A stretch of DNA of 64,000 nucleotides from Rhodamnia argentea (GCF_020921035.1 NC_063157.1:25065015-25129014), one strand, 5' to 3'. Counted from the stretch's first letter, positions 22,925 to 35,738 are shown. Notes: generated by a model from the sequence alone, not told the origin. Numbers and translations: made by a program.

Positions 22925-23459
22925 AATATGATTGGTAGAGTGTTTCGAGAAGACTCGTTAACAAGACCCTAGTAATAAAAGGGCAAAGATGTTGCCGGAT
23001 AAAATGGGTATCCATCATGGTTTTGCATTAAGTACGGTAAAAGATCGACATAATCGCGATAAAATCGGGTATCGATGCTCGGGTAAAATCAACATATGTC
23101 GTCATACTTGAGCTTAGAACATAAGCAAACGAGTCAAAAACTCAAAATTTGTTTTAAGTGAAGTATTTGTTTTTTTCTTTTTTCCATAAGTTTAGGAATT
23201 AAGCCAAATATAAAGCTTGGCGCGAAACGGCAATCCGTTTCATCGTGAATTCGAATCACGTGGACCGTCTTCTTCGACTTCCCTCTTCATCAATCTTGAA
23301 TCATGCTGAAGATTCGTAGTTCTGCTTACATTGCGAAGAATTCTCCGGCAAGTTGAAGCTCATCCGCCGAAGGACTTGCTTACGAATTTCACTTCGTTCG
23401 ATTCACAGATGGGAAGATTCGGCGATCTCTCGCGTGGTTTATCTGACCGGGAATCGGAA
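22925..23459. other. Intergenic, downstream of the minus-strand pseudokinase gene
   Basis: No gene seen. A short palindrome CGTGAATTCGAATCACG lies near 23243. It is not a tRNA T-arm in any cloverleaf that I can build. Confidence 0.4.
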
Positions 23460-26400
23460 TCATCGCAGGTAATGTAGTCTTGGACTATAGGTTCTTTGAT
23501 TGAGCATTTCGCCGTATAATAGTTGGATTTTGCTTCCCGACTTTGGCTTCGTCATCGCCGTCGTCCGGTGACTCTTTCTGCTACCGCAAGAGAATTGCTC
23601 GCTGTGATCTGTGTGGCTGGTTTTACCACTTGTTGATTTAGTCGCTGGTGACTTGAGCGAGAAAAGTCTTATAAGTTTGCTCGCGCGAGCTTTTGAGTTC
23701 CCCTCTTTCCTCGAGATTTGTTGCTTCGGTTCGTCCTTGGGATGGGGTGCGCGGTTCGTGTTTGGTGATCGAATCTCAATTTCAGATAAGACTGGAAGGG
23801 TTTCTTCCATCAGAAAGCTGTATTTCCTCTCTGATATGTATTCCAGGGCGGATGCCACCTGAAGTAATGAGAGTGGAAAATGTTTTGTTGCTTAGTAAAA
23901 TTGGATGGTGAAGAGAGGTAATGAGGCTCGCGTGATTGAGACTTACCTTGTCCATGGTTAATCTTTTGTCAGGGTCCGTGTAGAGACAATTTCGTGCGAC
24001 TTGAACCATCCAGAAAAGTTGCTGCTCGTCATGCGAGTTTGCAACTCTAGGGTCGAGCAGCTGTCCGTACATTCTGCCTTTCAACAGAGTTTTTGCCTGC
24101 AGATACATGAGTCAGATGGATGAAAATCTAAGGTGTAGCATTACTTGCTTTTCGATACATGTGAAGGAGATTGATCTGTGTAAACTAACGAGGAACACCG
24201 GCAGTTACAGCATTTCTGCTTTTGCTTCTTAATGTAGTTTGTGGGTGTCATAAAGCTCCCCTTGTACTTCATCTAAAAACTTAAAAATGAATATGTGAGT
24301 TTTGGGATCTTAAGGAGTGAAAATATAAAGATGGCTGCTCTTAGGAAGAAATTTATTCAGAAATACAAACTATCATAAGTACGTTAAAAGACGTAATGTA
24401 TGTGCAATTAACACAGAAGAGTTCAAAGTGAACAATTAACTCGAAAGAGTTGACCCAAATTGAGTTCTTAATCAAGTACCTTAAGCAGATGAAAAGTGAT
24501 TTTGTAACGCCAATCAAGCTTGCATACTGAGCTCGGTAGAAGCATATATGGTTTATCTTTTGGCAAAAGCATATTCAGGAAATAGTAGATCACACCATGC
24601 AAAATGATTCGATCTTAATTTTTCTAACTCCTAATGATTACACTCATCATTTGTTTATCACGAAAACTAATTGCTTCAAAGCTGGAGTCAATTTGGAAAA
24701 GCATGAGGGAACTACTAAATCCGTTTATAGGAATTCACCAGAAAGTTGAGAAGGATGTATCTGAATTGGATTGGGTACCAGGTTATGGTCTGATCTTAGT
24801 ATTGTTGCAATATTGTGAGTCCACATGATTTTACCTAGCTGACAATATACTATTGAATGATTATGGTCCTTACCCAGTTTACTAGACCGGTTCCATCCCC
24901 TGTCTTATCTGCAGCACTTCTTCCAGTTAGAAGCTCCAGTAGAACCACACCGAAAGAGTATACATCTGCTTTGGTTGAAACTCCCCAAATCTCTGTATGT
25001 TCTGGAGCTTGATATCCTGACTTTTCTCCATTATAATCTGAGTGATCTGACTCATGCTTTATTCTTGCTAGCCCAAAATTTCCTAGCTGAGATCCAATTG
25101 ATACATATTATTAGGCATAGTGTCAAGGATATGTGGATCTATAATGTTCTTTCAAAAATTACCAGTGGTTCAAGATCATGAGTTAGAAGAATGTTCTTTG
25201 CTCTGACATCCCCATGAGTTAGGCCTGTTTCATGGAGATAACGAAGTCCGCTGGATGCACCTTGGGCTATTTTCATTCTCTGTGCCCATGTCAATGGGTT
25301 GTGACCATATTCTGCATTGTGCCAGCAGCTTCAGTCAGGGTTATTGTAATTTCTTCTCTGATGGCCAGGTATTTGAATTCTTAGCAAGAAAAACCCTGTG
25401 CATGTATGCATACATGTGTGCCAAATACATGCGTAAATACAACCACACACATCATAGGTACACACATACAATGGAAATGACATTTTGCGAACTTACTTTC
25501 TGTGTTTGAAATGTAGGGGTCAAGAGAACAGTTGCATACGAACTCGTATACAAGCAGCCTGCAGTTTCCTTCTGAGCAAGACCCCATCAGCATGACTATG
25601 TTCTCATGTCTTGCTTCAGTTAGTACCTTGACTTCGAACTTAAATTCCTCTTGTGGCAAGCACACTTTCTTGAGTTCCATAACTACCATTTTCAGTTCAT
25701 TTCTCAAGTGACCACTGAAAGCAGATCCAAAATCATCATCATATAGGGAGCTTTTGGCTGAAAATCCATCTGTAGAATCTTCCAGTTCTGCATACGTGAA
25801 GTTTTTCTGAAACCCAGGCAGGGGCCTTTCATTCTTGCAAATTGTGCATCTGAAGTATTTGAACCTTCTCTGGCCCGGCCACCTTTTTGTCCCTTCTTGA
25901 TTGGTGCTCTCTGTTGTCTCTAGATCATGGCTGGATTCATCTAGTCCTGCTTGACCATATAAATCATCATAATTTGATACTGTTACTGTCTTGCCTCTTC
26001 TTTGATGTTTATTGTTGTTAGGGGTATGGTTAGCGGTAATTACTAATTAGGATATGCATTTGGTAGTGGAAGTTCACGATTAATGAAACTGAAACTGGTG
26101 AATTGACAAGCACTTACTGTCAGGGAGAAGTTCTATGCTGAATAGATCTTCTATCTCAGGTGACCCTGGCATCATTTGATCATGTGTCATGTCAATACTT
26201 TGATGTTTCACCCTGTGAAGCATGTCAATCTCTGCAATCTTTGGTGCTCTCAACTTCTGAATGCTATGATCATGTTTTATCCGAGATATTCCACACGAAA
26301 GCTTCTGTAGGAAGTAATATCTATTCTTTTTCATCTGCCTGTGTCATAGATGAATTGAAAATAAAACCAACAGACTTAGAACATTGGGCATTTTCCATGT

Positions 26401-28400
26401 AATGGGCAATTCATTATCTTCCTGCAGTGAAGCCTTCGTTTTTTTATTGTTGTTCCACAGTAATCAAATTGATGCTAATGCAATTCATTGTATTCCTGCC
26501 ATGAAAGCCTTTATATTTCTTTGCATATTCATAAGTTAGCTGCCGTGAAGCCTTCATTTTTCATATTGATAGTTCATTTGATCTGTCTGCTAAGGATTCG
26601 AAATATACGGAGGTGGTTCTTAATTAGATGAAAAGAGTGGGGGATGCAGGAGTGCGTCTAATCAAGACGTCCACGCCAGTGTCAGATATGTGAGTGACTT
26701 TCGAGTTTTCCATTTCATATGAAACATGGCCTATTATACTAACAGGTGTAGCCAAAGCCTAAAATATGCACTGCATCATGGAAGAAAATTTGCACTTGTA
26801 CTGTAGAAATCCTGTTGGTAGCTGGTGCTTTTATCCATATTTAGCTTTTTCCTGACCTGTCAAGTATCACCCATGTTGCCTTAAGATTTGTGGCTGCCTC
26901 CAAAGCTGTCTTCTTAGGTGAAGGTCCCACAGCCACCTCTATGTTAAACTCAATCTGAATAAACAAATGCACAACAAAGTCTCATTAATTGTTTCAATTA
27001 TCAGTGAGATGATTGGAACTTAGCATCTTGTACATTCATGAGAATTTGAACCAAATGATGTTTCTTAGGGGACAGAATAAATTTTATGCTTTGTTGTTGT
27101 TTTGAAATGATATATGCTGAACTTTATATTAGGGATATTATTTCCTTTGATGCATATGGGTAATCTGCTCATTATTCTATTTCTAGAAGTGATCATAGCA
27201 ACAGTATTATGAATGTGGAACTCTAAACCTATTTTATCTATTTATCCGGATTTGATGCCTTTTATAAAGTGCTGCACGGAGTTCATTTTCCGCTGTCACC
27301 TTTACAGTAATAGCCCGTGGTTCATATCTGGCTATTTTATATGTGAGAGCTGTGCCAGAAAGTTCGACTATCATAGTTCGAAGGTTCTCTTGAGGTTTGT
27401 ACAAAGTTATTTGAACTTTATCTTAGAGTGCATCAGGTCAATCTCCTATCACATCTCCACATAGTTATTGATCATCAGAAGACAACAACCTTGAACCTCA
27501 TCTGATATGTCAAGAATAGTTTTTCCTAAAGTTTTCACTTAATGGCTACCAGAATCTGGATCACTCTTGAATTTTTCAGGAGGGGCTAATGTGTTGCTGT
27601 AGGCTGTCTGAGATATATGGTTCCTGCAGTAAACTCTATCGGAATTTCTTTCCCAGCCTGGACCTCATCTGCTTGTATGGCTTTTTAGTTATTACCGTAT
27701 CGCTTTTATCTCTTGCAACTAGAACATACAACAATTTTTTTGTTCTCTCAGATTCATGTAGACCATTATGTTAGTGCATAATTTATCTAGAGCATCACTT
27801 TTATGAGGCATCAAGAGTGGGAGATAAGTCGCTACCTTGTGTATCTCATACAGCTTGCTGACTTGAAGAAGTTCAATGTTGTTTTCGTACTCTTCTTTCT
27901 TCCTTGTTACTTCAGAATTACCTATTTTCTGGTTTGCTCCGATCATGGAACCGGAGTCATCGCTGCTCTTGGGTCCCACTGGAATGAGGTCATTCAGACA
28001 GATATATTAGTGAAAAGCAAGGAACAAAACAGGTGTTTCTTCGGACATCATCCTGTTTGCTTTATTCACATGTTCAGCATACAGCTATCTTCTTCTTTTG
28101 CTACTATTCTTTTATGTGAATATTAGAGAATGAACCCCTATGAGCTTTGATTCACTATCACGAAAGAATGTATTATGGGAATTAACCTTTCTGCTTTCTT
28201 TCGTACTCACTGGGGGTGCTAGCTTGACGAAGAACTCCAAGGACAGTGAGCTTATCTCCAGGCTTCAGTAGAAGTTCATACAATGCCCACCTGAGGGAAG
28301 ATAAAATTAATTCTTGTGAAGCATCATGAATCACCACCACTCTCTGTGTTGTCATGGCTTTGCCTTTCCCAAGGTGTCCATCTGAAACGCAGCAGGTCAT
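23460..28400 (-). CDS. USP-domain receptor-like cytoplasmic kinase homologue, predicted inactive (pseudokinase)
   Basis: Nine exons on the minus strand join with consistent phases: 28400-28211, 27978-27836, 26954-26857, 26338-26118, 26042-25497, 25311-25163, 25086-24874, 24096-23947, 23858-23460; 702 residues, TGA stop. The N-terminal part (about 1-185) is a universal-stress-protein-like domain ([38 protein letters not shown]). A linker follows, then a kinase fold from about residue 295 ([14 protein letters not shown]) to 590. Overall it matches plant proteins annotated as 'inactive protein kinase SELMODRAFT_444075-like'. Three catalytic positions are changed: the VAVK lysine is E340 (VVME), HRD is HGD (432-434) and DFG is NFG (452-454); the glycine loop ([10 protein letters not shown]) is also poor. 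APE is kept (YQAPEH). It should bind partners rather than phosphorylate. The basic, serine-rich C-terminal tail is unassigned. Confidence 0.9.
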
Positions 28401-29757
28401 GTTGGATACAGAGTTCTGCAGAATGTGGGGATTAATTGGCTCTGGTGTTTGGCCACCACTTGTACCTAATCTCTCTCTAGCAATTTGCAGCTTCTTTCAT
28501 CGTTGTTAAATCATCTACTCACTTCTATTGTTGTACTAGGAACATTTGGTTTTCCGGAAATCTGGGCATATTAAAAGGTACGGTGGACACACAATGATGT
28601 AGCAAAGCCTAATACAGGAAAGCATTAGGAATGTCGTAGCTCAAGGACCTGGCAGAGAAACATTGGATTGGTCTAAAGCAATTTCGCTCAAAGATTTTCA
28701 GCGGGGAGATTTTACGAAGATCAACACATGGTATGTAAAGGGAGAAAGTGAGCAGTGGCGAGTCGGTTACAAGCATCTGAAGCTGTTTGAAATGCGGCTA
28801 TGATGGTTCTGCGGCTCCTTGTGTGAGAGTGATATTCTCTATATGTAGTATTTTCTTTCGTTGACTGTCCCATTCTTATAGGTACCCAATGGAGGCTTTG
28901 TATTGAATTGCTGCAAAAGAGGACAAAGTCGGAGGAGACTTTATGATGAGAACAATGTGTTGCATAGATGCTCACAAAGGGTACATAGACCACCTTGGCT
29001 GTGAGTATTTGGAGGAGCCTCCCAAGGCGATTGCATTAAGAAATCTGTCAGCTCTCTTGACAAGATTTTAGCTTTTGCTTTTCTTGCACTTTGTTGCCGT
29101 TTGGTAGACAGGAAGTTGGTTCATGCTCATGGTACCTGTTTCTCTAGGTTGTCACGGCGCGACAGTACCCGAGTGATCTTTATATTGGAGATGTCTGTCG
29201 ACGTAACGCTGGTTCTAAGAAGATTCATCTAGATTCATTTTCGTTGGTTCTTATTCTGCAGGACTGCCATGAATCTAGCGGCTGAGAATCTTATGGCCGT
29301 TGACCATTGATGTTTTTGTCTAGCTAAGCCAATTCACCATTAGCTGTGCATTGGGACTCGGCACTTTGGTAGGTACGCGCTTAGGTTCGGGACGCCTTTA
29401 CAGGATTCGACATGATTCCTACTCGATCCGTGAGGCTACTTGGTACAAGCTTCCTCGTACACTTTTATTTCTAATGTGTTTTCCAAATAGATTGCATATC
29501 TTTTGATAGAACTCTAGCGCATCGATCCAAGGAAATGAAGTCTAGGCTGGTGAGAGTAAACTCACCAATTATGAGGGACAGTAGTACAGTCGGACCAACC
29601 ACACTTGTGTTGTGTTCTTCTTTTTGAAGTCGAAGACTGATTAGACCAAAAAAAAAAAACAGAACTCGAAGACTGCATATATAGTAAACTTGATTAGATG
29701 AGGATTGTAGGGGTTTGAAGCCTATAACCATCATTCAGTTAAGTCTGTTCTAGAATC
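28401..29757. other. Upstream region of the pseudokinase gene; no other gene seen
   Basis: Contains the leader and promoter side of the minus-strand gene. An A run at 29648-29659. No coding pattern on either strand. Confidence 0.45.
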
Positions 29758-29949
29758 TGCTATTTCCTTGGCCGTGGTTAGCAGACAACATTGAACATTT
29801 TATTTGTAGGTAGCACATTGAATCATGTATTTGCTCATGAATCTTATTAACGAGTCAATTGGAGATGCTGGTTAAACATATAAAATAGGAAATAAATTAA
29901 CTGTACGAAGCAATAGTTATGCAAACATAAGTCGATTGGCGTTGTATAC

Positions 29950-30710
29950 GACAAAATTGTGAAAAAAATCCTAAACCTATTGCACTTTTGCCGATTCAGT
30001 CTTAAACCCTTTAAGTTTACCAATTGAATCTTAAACCTTTTCACTTTTTGACAATTGAGTCCTATTGGCTGGAAATCATTGACATGGATGCCGGCCACCC
30101 TATGTGGCACAGTTGGCGTTGAAATTGATAATTTTTAATAATATTTAAGTAAGTATTTTTTTTCCAATTTTGTATTATTTTTTTTCCTTTCTTTCATTTG
30201 TTTTCTTCTTTAGTGGTTGGGGAGGGTTGTCGGGCCCTCGCCACACACCGGCGAGGGCCACGACACAAGCGAGGCCAACATGGCCTTGGGCACGACCGCG
30301 ATGGTCCGGGTGAGGGCCACGACCCTTGCCGGTGGTCGGAGAGGGTGTTGTGGCCCTAGCCAGCCGTCGGCAAGGCATCATGGCCCTCGCCAACGGTGGA
30401 AGAGAGCTAGGCGACTCTCGCCCAACGGCAGACAAGGGCCCGGTGACTGTCGTTGGCCGCTGAGAAGAAAACAAAGGAAAAAAAATTTTAAAAAAAATAT
30501 TTAATAAATATTTTAACATATTATTGAAATTGTTCACATCGTAGTTGGCCGTGCAATGTAGAATGACCGACGTCCAAGTCAGCGATTCGGCCAATATGAC
30601 TCAATTAGCAAAAAATGAAATGTTTAGGACTAAATTGTCAAACTTAAAAAGGTTTATGATTAAATTGGCAAAAGTGCAATAGATTTAGGAGTTTTTTTGA
30701 CAAGTTTCCC
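29950..30710. mobile_element. Foldback element, family C (GGGAAA..TTGTCAAAAAA termini) with GC-rich core
   Basis: The left end (ATTGTGAAAAAAATCC, TATTGCACTTTTGCC) and the complement of the right end (GGGAAACTTGTCAAAAAAAC, TATTGCACTTTTGCC) match over about 150 bases. The core at 30225-30460 is GC-rich (CCCTCGCC-type phrases). The long minus-strand open frame through it (30594-30175) has no domain and comes from the repeat's composition. Partial relatives lie at 9120-9260, 31514-31990, 39826-39990, 40279-40860 and 50452-50770. Confidence 0.7.
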
Positions 30711-31247
30711 ATGCATAAAATGGGAGTAGCAGAAATGAGGATGTTAAGATAGATGTGTGGTCATACAAAAATGGATAAAATAAGAAATGAAGATATTCGA
30801 CGAAAAGTTGGAGAAGTACCGGTGATAGAAAAGATGAGAGAACATAGATTGAGATGGTTTGTGCATATTCTTCGAAGATCTCTAGATACTCCAGTAAGAA
30901 CAGAAGTTTGTTATCGAGAGCATGACATGAAGAAAAGAAGAGGTTGGCCGAAATTTACATGGGGAAAAATAGTAAAATAAGATTTAATGAAATGGAAAAT
31001 AGATTGGCATACGGTTTGTCTTAGGACGGAGTGGAAGAAAGCTAGTAGCATTGTGGAGGGGCAGAATTCCTATATTCCGGATTGTTCTTTTTAGTCCTTT
31101 TTCCCTATGCATATTTATTTATTTATATTTATATTTTTATATAATTATTTCTTTTTCCTCAATCGATATTGCTTTTATTTTATTTATTTTTGGGTTCATC
31201 GACCATCGACCCCAACTAGTTTGGGATAAAGGCGATATTGATGTTGT
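30711..31247 (+). mobile_element. 3' end of an RTE-type LINE (non-LTR retrotransposon), decayed
   Basis: Translation with stops reads MGVAEMRMLR(stop)MCGHTKMDKI, IRRKVGEVPVIEKMREHRLRW and RRGWPKFTWGKIVK. This is the conserved C-terminal region of plant RTE LINE reverse-transcriptase proteins (MLRWMCG; KMRE.RLRWFGH; RGRPKKTW). The end, CCCCAACTAGTTTGGGATAA followed by GTTGTTG, is the typical 3' tail. It is 5'-truncated with in-frame stops, hence dead. Confidence 0.85.
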
Positions 31248-31513
31248 TGACAATTTTCCCATGCATAACACCAATCAACTGACGTTTGTATAACTATTGC
31301 TTCATATAGTTAATTTATTTGTTATTTTATATGTTTAACTAGTATCTCGAATTGACTCATTAATAAGATTCATGAGCAAATACATGATTAAATGTGTTAC
31401 CTACAAATGCTGATGTTCAATGTTGTCTGCATACCGCGACTAAGAAAATAAATTAAAATTTCCCGAATATGTACAAATTATATCGTCTTGTCGAACACTT
31501 CACATTTTGGGAA

Positions 31514-31990
31514 AATTGTCAAAAAAATCTTAAACCTATTACACTTTTGTCAATTCAATCCTAAATATTTTTAGGTTTGTCAATTTAGTTGTAAATCTTT
31601 TCTCTTTTTGCCAATTAAGTCTCATTGGCTGAAATCACTGACATGGACAATTTTAATAAAATATTAATATATTTCTCAAGTTTTTTAATGCCTTTTCTCT
31701 GTTTTCTTCTCAGCAGCCGACAACGGTTGTCGGGCCTTCACCTGCTGCTAGGTGAGAGTCGCCTAGCCCTCTTTAGAGGCTGGCGAGGGCCGCGACGCCT
31801 CGTTGATCGTTGGCGAGGGTTGAAGCCCTCACCCGGACCATTGCGGTCGTGCCCAAGGCCGCAATGGCCTCGCTTGCGGTTAGCAAGGCGTCTCATCCCT
31901 CGCTAGTTGCCGATGAGGACCCGACAACCCTCGGCAGCTGAAGAAGAAAATAAAGGTAAGAAAGGAAAAAATTAATACAAAATTGGAAAA
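31514..31990. mobile_element. Half of a family C foldback element
   Basis: Begins GGGAAAATTGTCAAAAAAAT and repeats the alternating arm phrases of the element at 29950. It has a GC-rich core at 31720-31940 that resembles the reverse complement of the core at 30225-30440. No matching right arm follows. Confidence 0.55.
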
Positions 31991-32089
31991 AACATATCTA
32001 AGTATTATAAAGTAAATTCATCTCAACTTTCAACCTTGAACTCAAAACCCAATTTCCGTGATACAAGAGCTATTTTTAAATATACAGTG

Positions 32090-33010
32090 ATATTTGGTTT
32101 CTAATATAACTTAAGATGGTCGGCCTTTTTTTATTTTTTTTGGTTAAAGTGATCACTGGGTAAATTTTCTTATATGGTTTAAGTGATGTTGTTACATCTT
32201 ACTATGAGTTACAACATCGATAAGGTAAATCAGCCAACTACACCAACTCTAATAAAAGAGAAAAAACGTGATTATTAACTTTGCAATTTCGAATAATATA
32301 GTGCAACTTACTGCATACTTACTAATACTTCAGCGTGAGCTATAGAGTTACGGAAAAGAAGAAGCTTTGATTTTTTTGTTGCTTTCATAGACTTTTGACG
32401 TGAACTAGAGAGCTATGGAGGAGAAAGAGCTTCAAACCTCTCATTGTTTTCGTGGAGCTTTAACGTGGACAACGAATTAAGGAAGAGTTGTGAAGCTCCA
32501 ACATTAATCAGAAATAGGACGGAGAATGAGACGGAGAGAATTAGAAAGATCGGTTCCAAGTTTAAATTTTTTCATTGAAGATTGGGGGTTCTTCTGTTTC
32601 ATTTTTATCTACTTATTTTTTATTATATTTCCTCTCTTTTTTATTTGTTATCCCCTTCGATCATTTCCATTAAAGAATCTATTGAATAATAAATTATACT
32701 AATATACCTAAAATCTGTAATTTATATATATACACACACATTTACATATATAGAAAATATATATCAAAGAATAGAAAGAAATTCAAAATATTGAACTGGA
32801 ATGTCACTTTTTTTATCATTTGATGAAAAAAATCGAATGTAGCATATCTGGGATTCTATTTGAGTTGCCCACGTCACTTCTTATTTAAACATGAAAGATT
32901 AAAAAATTTAAAATATTAAAGTTACGTTTGGTTGTCGGGATAAAAGTCGGGATATTATAGAAATTATCCGATTATGTGATTGGTTCGTGCCCAAGATTGG
33001 ATAAAAAAAA
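32090..33010. mobile_element. Approximately 1-kb TIR element (copy 2, inverted relative to 10388-11560)
   Basis: The stretch 32340-32600 is the reverse complement of 10880-11150 with high similarity, and 32925-33010 carries the terminal GTTTGGTTGTCGGGATAAAA. No open frame for a transposase. Confidence 0.58.
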
Positions 33011-33166
33011 AAGGGGCAAAATGGTAATGTAAAAGATCCACCTAATAATCATGTGATTGCATCAATCTCTCACATTTTCCAACTAAGTATTCAAGTTTCC
33101 GAATCCTCTAATGATTTGAATTCATTTCAAAAGAAAAAGCTCAAATTTCTTTTCTTCATTAAGACT

Positions 33167-33385
33167 TCGTTTGTTTCGCGAAAAATGAATGATTTAAAAA
33201 ATATTTTTCCAAAACAATTGCTTATATCACGCATAAAAATTGACCAATGAAAAATATTATCACGGTTGACAAAAAAAATTGGGTATAAATTATCGTTGAT
33301 CATATAAATATCTTTTATTGACTGATTATTTCAAGTGATACAAGTATTTATTTTCAGAAAAATACTTTCTAAATCATATATGAAC
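33167..33385. mobile_element. Decayed MITE (CGTTTGTTTCGCGAAAAA family)
   Basis: The left end and interior resemble 22682-22924 and 39597-39806, with shared ATTATTTCAAG(T/C)GATA phrases. The right terminal repeat is lost. Confidence 0.4.
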
Positions 33386-33669
33386 TAGGGTGTCAATGAT
33401 TCGGTTTTTCTAAAAATCCTAATCAAATGAACTGTTAGGGTGAGCGACTATAACGAACCGAACCGAATATCCCGTTTAGCTTTTCGATTTTCTTTTTTTG
33501 ATCTTTTTATTTTTCCTTTTTTGGTTCATAGGACCGGGGTCACCGGCTAGTGGCTAAGGTCGGCAACCCTCGCCGGCCATGAGTGAGAGTCCCGGCCCCT
33601 CGCCGAGGCCAACGAGAGTTGCCACCAGAGTCCTTTTCACAAAAAAAAAAAAGAAAAAGGAAAAAAAAT

Positions 33670-34200
33670 AAAGGGTTAATACTACGAAAAAACTCCAAAC
33701 TAGTACACATATGACAAATTACTTCGAACTATTTTTTTATAACAAAAAATCATAAACCGGTACACCTTTGACAAATTTACCTTAAACTAGTACACTTATG
33801 ACAAATTTACCTTCCGGTAATTTTCGTTAAATTTTATCGTCAAATTGTTGATTTGGATGACACGTGGCAACTTTCGGATGTACATGTTGGGGGTTTTTAT
33901 TCTCTATTTTCATAGGTATATCAATTTGAGATTTTTCTTGGTATTAATGCAATTTAACGGAAACTAACATGAGGTAAATTTGTCACATATGTACCAGTTT
34001 GATATTTTTGTTGGTCAAAATAATTAGTTTAGGGTAAATTTGTTACAGATGTACCGATTTTGGATTTTTGGTGATTGAAAAAATAGTTTATGATAAATTT
34101 GTTACAAATATGCCATTTTGAGATTTTTTGTGGTAAAAAAATAGTTTGGGATAAATTCATCACACATGTACTAGTTTAGAGTTTTTCGTGATATTAATTC
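33670..34200. mobile_element. Foldback MULE-like element, family B, second copy
   Basis: The left end AAAGGGTTAATACTACGAAA and the complement of the right end TTGAATTAATATCACGAAAA are inverted repeats. The interior carries repeated TGTACCGGTTT/ATTTGTCA phrases as in the element at 13951-14327. It is longer than that copy because of extra internal repeats. Confidence 0.6.
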
Positions 34201-35707
34201 AAAATTGAAAAAAGAACGGTTATTTTTTCCCAATGGCTTAGGGCCGGGTCGCAGTGGGTGAGGGTCCCGGCTCCTCGCCGAGGTCGACGAGGGCTGCCAC
34301 GAGCCTTTTTCACCCAAAAAATAAAAAAAAAAAAAAGGAAAAAATTTTTAAAAAAAGAATGGTTATTTTTTCCCAAATTGCTAATAATAAGAAGAAGGGA
34401 AATTTTCAATTTGCCGAACCAAGCCTAAATAACCCTACCCAAAAAAAAGAATGGTTATTATTCAATTACCCGAATCGAATTGAAGTGCATGAAATTTTTG
34501 GTTTGATTTGATTCGATTAGAGTTTCGGTTCTATTTTTCGATTTGGTTTTAACAGCCCTAAAATAAACGAAGCCTAAGGGCGTCTATGGTAACACTTCTG
34601 CTCCGGAAATTAACTTCTAGCCAAAATTTGGATTTTCTACTTTTACTCCAAAAATAGATTTCTGATCAAATTCGTTACTATCTCACCTTGAAGCTCATGG
34701 AGGCCATTGTGCTTAATTCATTTTATTATCATCAAGGCACCTCGAATAATTTTTAGAACTTCGCATTCTGAATAATACCGACACCCAGTTGAATCTAGGG
34801 CACTCAAAGAAATCAAATTCTTCTTCAACTCTAGAACATGTCTCACTCCAGTCAATATTCTCACAGTACCGCAATGCATTCTGACTCTAATATAAATTTA
34901 TACTTTTGGAACAAAAATAGAATAAAATCTTTTGTGAAAAATTATTGATCATGACCTAAAATGCATGTTATTCGAGAAAGTAATACAAATTTCTGCTCCT
35001 TTCTATTTATTGAATTCATGTTGAATGTTATTTCACCCTACTTTGTTTTAGGTACATATGGTTTGATTCCACTTTTTAGACTTGTCTACCATCAAGCTTA
35101 CAAACAATTGGGTCAATTACTCCGTTCACTTTGCCATGATTGTGTCTTTGTGGGATACCATATAATCAAATCATGAAACATTTATTTCTTATAATTTGAT
35201 AAAAAAAAATATTGCTAAAAGACTTTCATGGAATGAAAATTTAGTAAGAAATTATTATAATTTTTTAATAATTTTTTTTAGAAAATATTTTTATATCTTT
35301 ATATTTATCGAGTGGAGGAGATCGACGGCGGCGAACAGTGGTCACCGGTAGCGGCGGCCGACGATCACCGACGACAGATTGTCTCTTTTTAATTTTAACT
35401 TTTGAAGTAATTTTTTTTTAACTTCTTCAAGTGGCTCCAAAATTACTTTTAGAGCAAAAAAATCTATAGAAGTAACAAAATAAAATTATGTAACTAAACG
35501 AATTCTTTTAGAAATTGCATTATGAAAAAAAAATTTGCTCAAATTTTATTCCCGTGAGTGGCGTCATGCTTTTTCTTCCTACCCACTTTCTAATTTTAAT
35601 TCAAGGAACAAAGAACGAGGAGAGAGAATATCCCATCATTCCCATTGAATCTAGGGTTATTTTCAGTAAATTATAAAAGCCAATCAATTTTAGACCCACC
35701 CCTTCCC
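34201..35707. other. Intergenic repeat-derived sequence upstream of eEF1B
   Basis: A GC-rich CTCGCCGAGG.. phrase at 33590 recurs at 34275. A MITE-like left end GGGCGTCTATGGTAACACTT near 34588 and a matching right part AAGTAACAAAATAAAATTAT near 35471 may bracket one element. The last 60 bases contain AACCCTAG on the complement (near 35651), close to the telo-box found at translation-related genes. Confidence 0.45.

Positions 35708-35733
<26 letters not shown>
35708..35733. repeat. (CT)n tract in the eEF1B leader
   Basis: About thirteen CT dinucleotides, roughly 100 bases before the ATG, a pyrimidine patch common in plant core promoters and leaders. Similar tracts precede the RING and ISPE genes in this window. 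Confidence 0.85.

Positions 35734-35738
<5 letters not shown>

Larger units (their letters stand above)
29758..31455. repeat. Large inverted repeat enclosing a foldback element and a LINE 3' end
   Basis: Arms of about 190 bases: 29758-29949 matches the reverse complement of 31262-31455 at roughly 80% by eye (GCAGACAACATTGAAC; GAAGCAATAGTTATGCAAAC). Between them lie a foldback element (29950-30710) and a LINE fragment (30711-31247). The phrase GACAATTTTCCC at 31250-31261 is the tip of a foldback terminal repeat abutting the second arm. Confidence 0.72.

Noticed and set aside
23230..23275. Possible tRNA (CGTGAATTCGAATCACG resembles a T-arm)
   Set aside because: No acceptor, D or anticodon stems at the right spacing; the T-loop consensus GTTCGAATC is not met.
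30175..30594. 139-codon minus-strand frame (and its plus-strand partner)
   Set aside because: Lies in the GC-rich core of a foldback repeat; the same composition recurs at 31720 and 33540 without a conserved frame.
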